Source of the DNA: Anastrepha obliqua
Lineage: Eukaryota > Arthropoda > Insecta > Diptera > Tephritidae
Reading direction: 5' to 3'
NCBI RefSeq assembly: GCF_027943255.1
Contig: NC_072895.1
Coordinates: 31,346,001-31,410,000, forward strand
DNA: 64,000 nucleotides
Position numbers and translations under genes: made by a program. The notes beneath the pieces were generated by a model. It was not told the DNA's origin. It saw only the letters and a list, made by a program, of their open reading frames with translations, and ran no database searches. Positions 63,986 through 64,000 of the stretch are shown piece by piece; the stretch's first letter is position 1, and every line of letters starts with the position of its first letter.

Positions 63986-64000
63986 TTTTGGACGGAAGAA

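Noticed and set aside
1..64000. LTR retrotransposons, Helitrons or viral insertions
   Set aside because: I looked for long direct repeats, integrase/protease motifs and helicase blocks and saw none that could be supported by eye.

Overview
The window is eukaryotic nuclear DNA: very AT-rich, gene-poor, full of A/T homopolymers and microsatellites, and dominated by transposable-element (TE) remnants. The TE mix points to a fly: several mariner lineages, many DD41D (rosa-type) mariners, Tc1, pogo, and I/Jockey/R1-LOA-type LINEs with RNase H. The rosa-type DD41D lineage was first described from tephritid fruit flies, so a tephritid is my best guess, but this is inference. I found no confident intact host gene, no rRNA and no stand-alone tRNA gene. 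Two short open frames (13953-14264 and the spliced-looking frame at 20870-21459) are the only candidates for anything other than known TE coding sequence.

Layout. 1-1620: three RNase H/RT fragments of different LINEs stacked on the minus strand. 2303-3038: first copy of a TTAA-flanked inverted-repeat element (called F1 here). 3655-9183: DD41D, Tc1 and Jockey-type remnants; a Tc1-like transposase is split by a second TTAA-flanked family (F2, 8357-9058). 10000-13150: a LINE fragment and then long unannotatable DNA. 13178-13492: a tRNA-derived SINE with a perfect 11-bp target duplication. 13624-20534: a pogo-like MITE, a third terminal-repeat family (F3, 15137-16658), LINE pieces, a possible Transib-like element and a DD41D MITE. 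23070-24406: the 3' end of an LINE with a restriction-like endonuclease, bounded on both sides by (TAAAA)n.

26350-33900: a LINE RNase H with an in-frame 48-bp duplication; another SINE; a DD37D mariner inserted in a LINE RT whose frame is continuous once one TA copy is kept; a TIR element filled by two LINE fragments; a 934-bp DD41D copy. 35520-38905: a DD41D mariner holding an I-type LINE, then F1 and F2 copies sharing one TTAA, the F2 copy holding a SINE. 38935-50171: a LINE, a near full-length DD41D mariner, a DD34D mariner, two further LINE remnants, a deleted DD41D element, and a 934-bp DD34D mariner next to an F3 end. 50175-53913 is mostly unannotatable. 53916-58742: a chimeric DD41D element, a 1.29-kb mariner, a third F1 copy and an old SINE copy. 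59099-63985: DD41D and LINE fragments, ending in a minus-strand LINE with a poly(A) tail at 62650.

Nothing here works together as an operon or pathway. The organisation is successive TE insertions, several of which can be ordered in time from nesting and target duplications. Almost every coding remnant carries frameshifts, stops or a lost catalytic residue, so most copies are dead. The least familiar items are the three inverted-repeat families with G-rich ends at TTAA, the tRNA-derived SINE, the endonuclease-type LINE in (TAAAA)n, and the two orphan reading frames.
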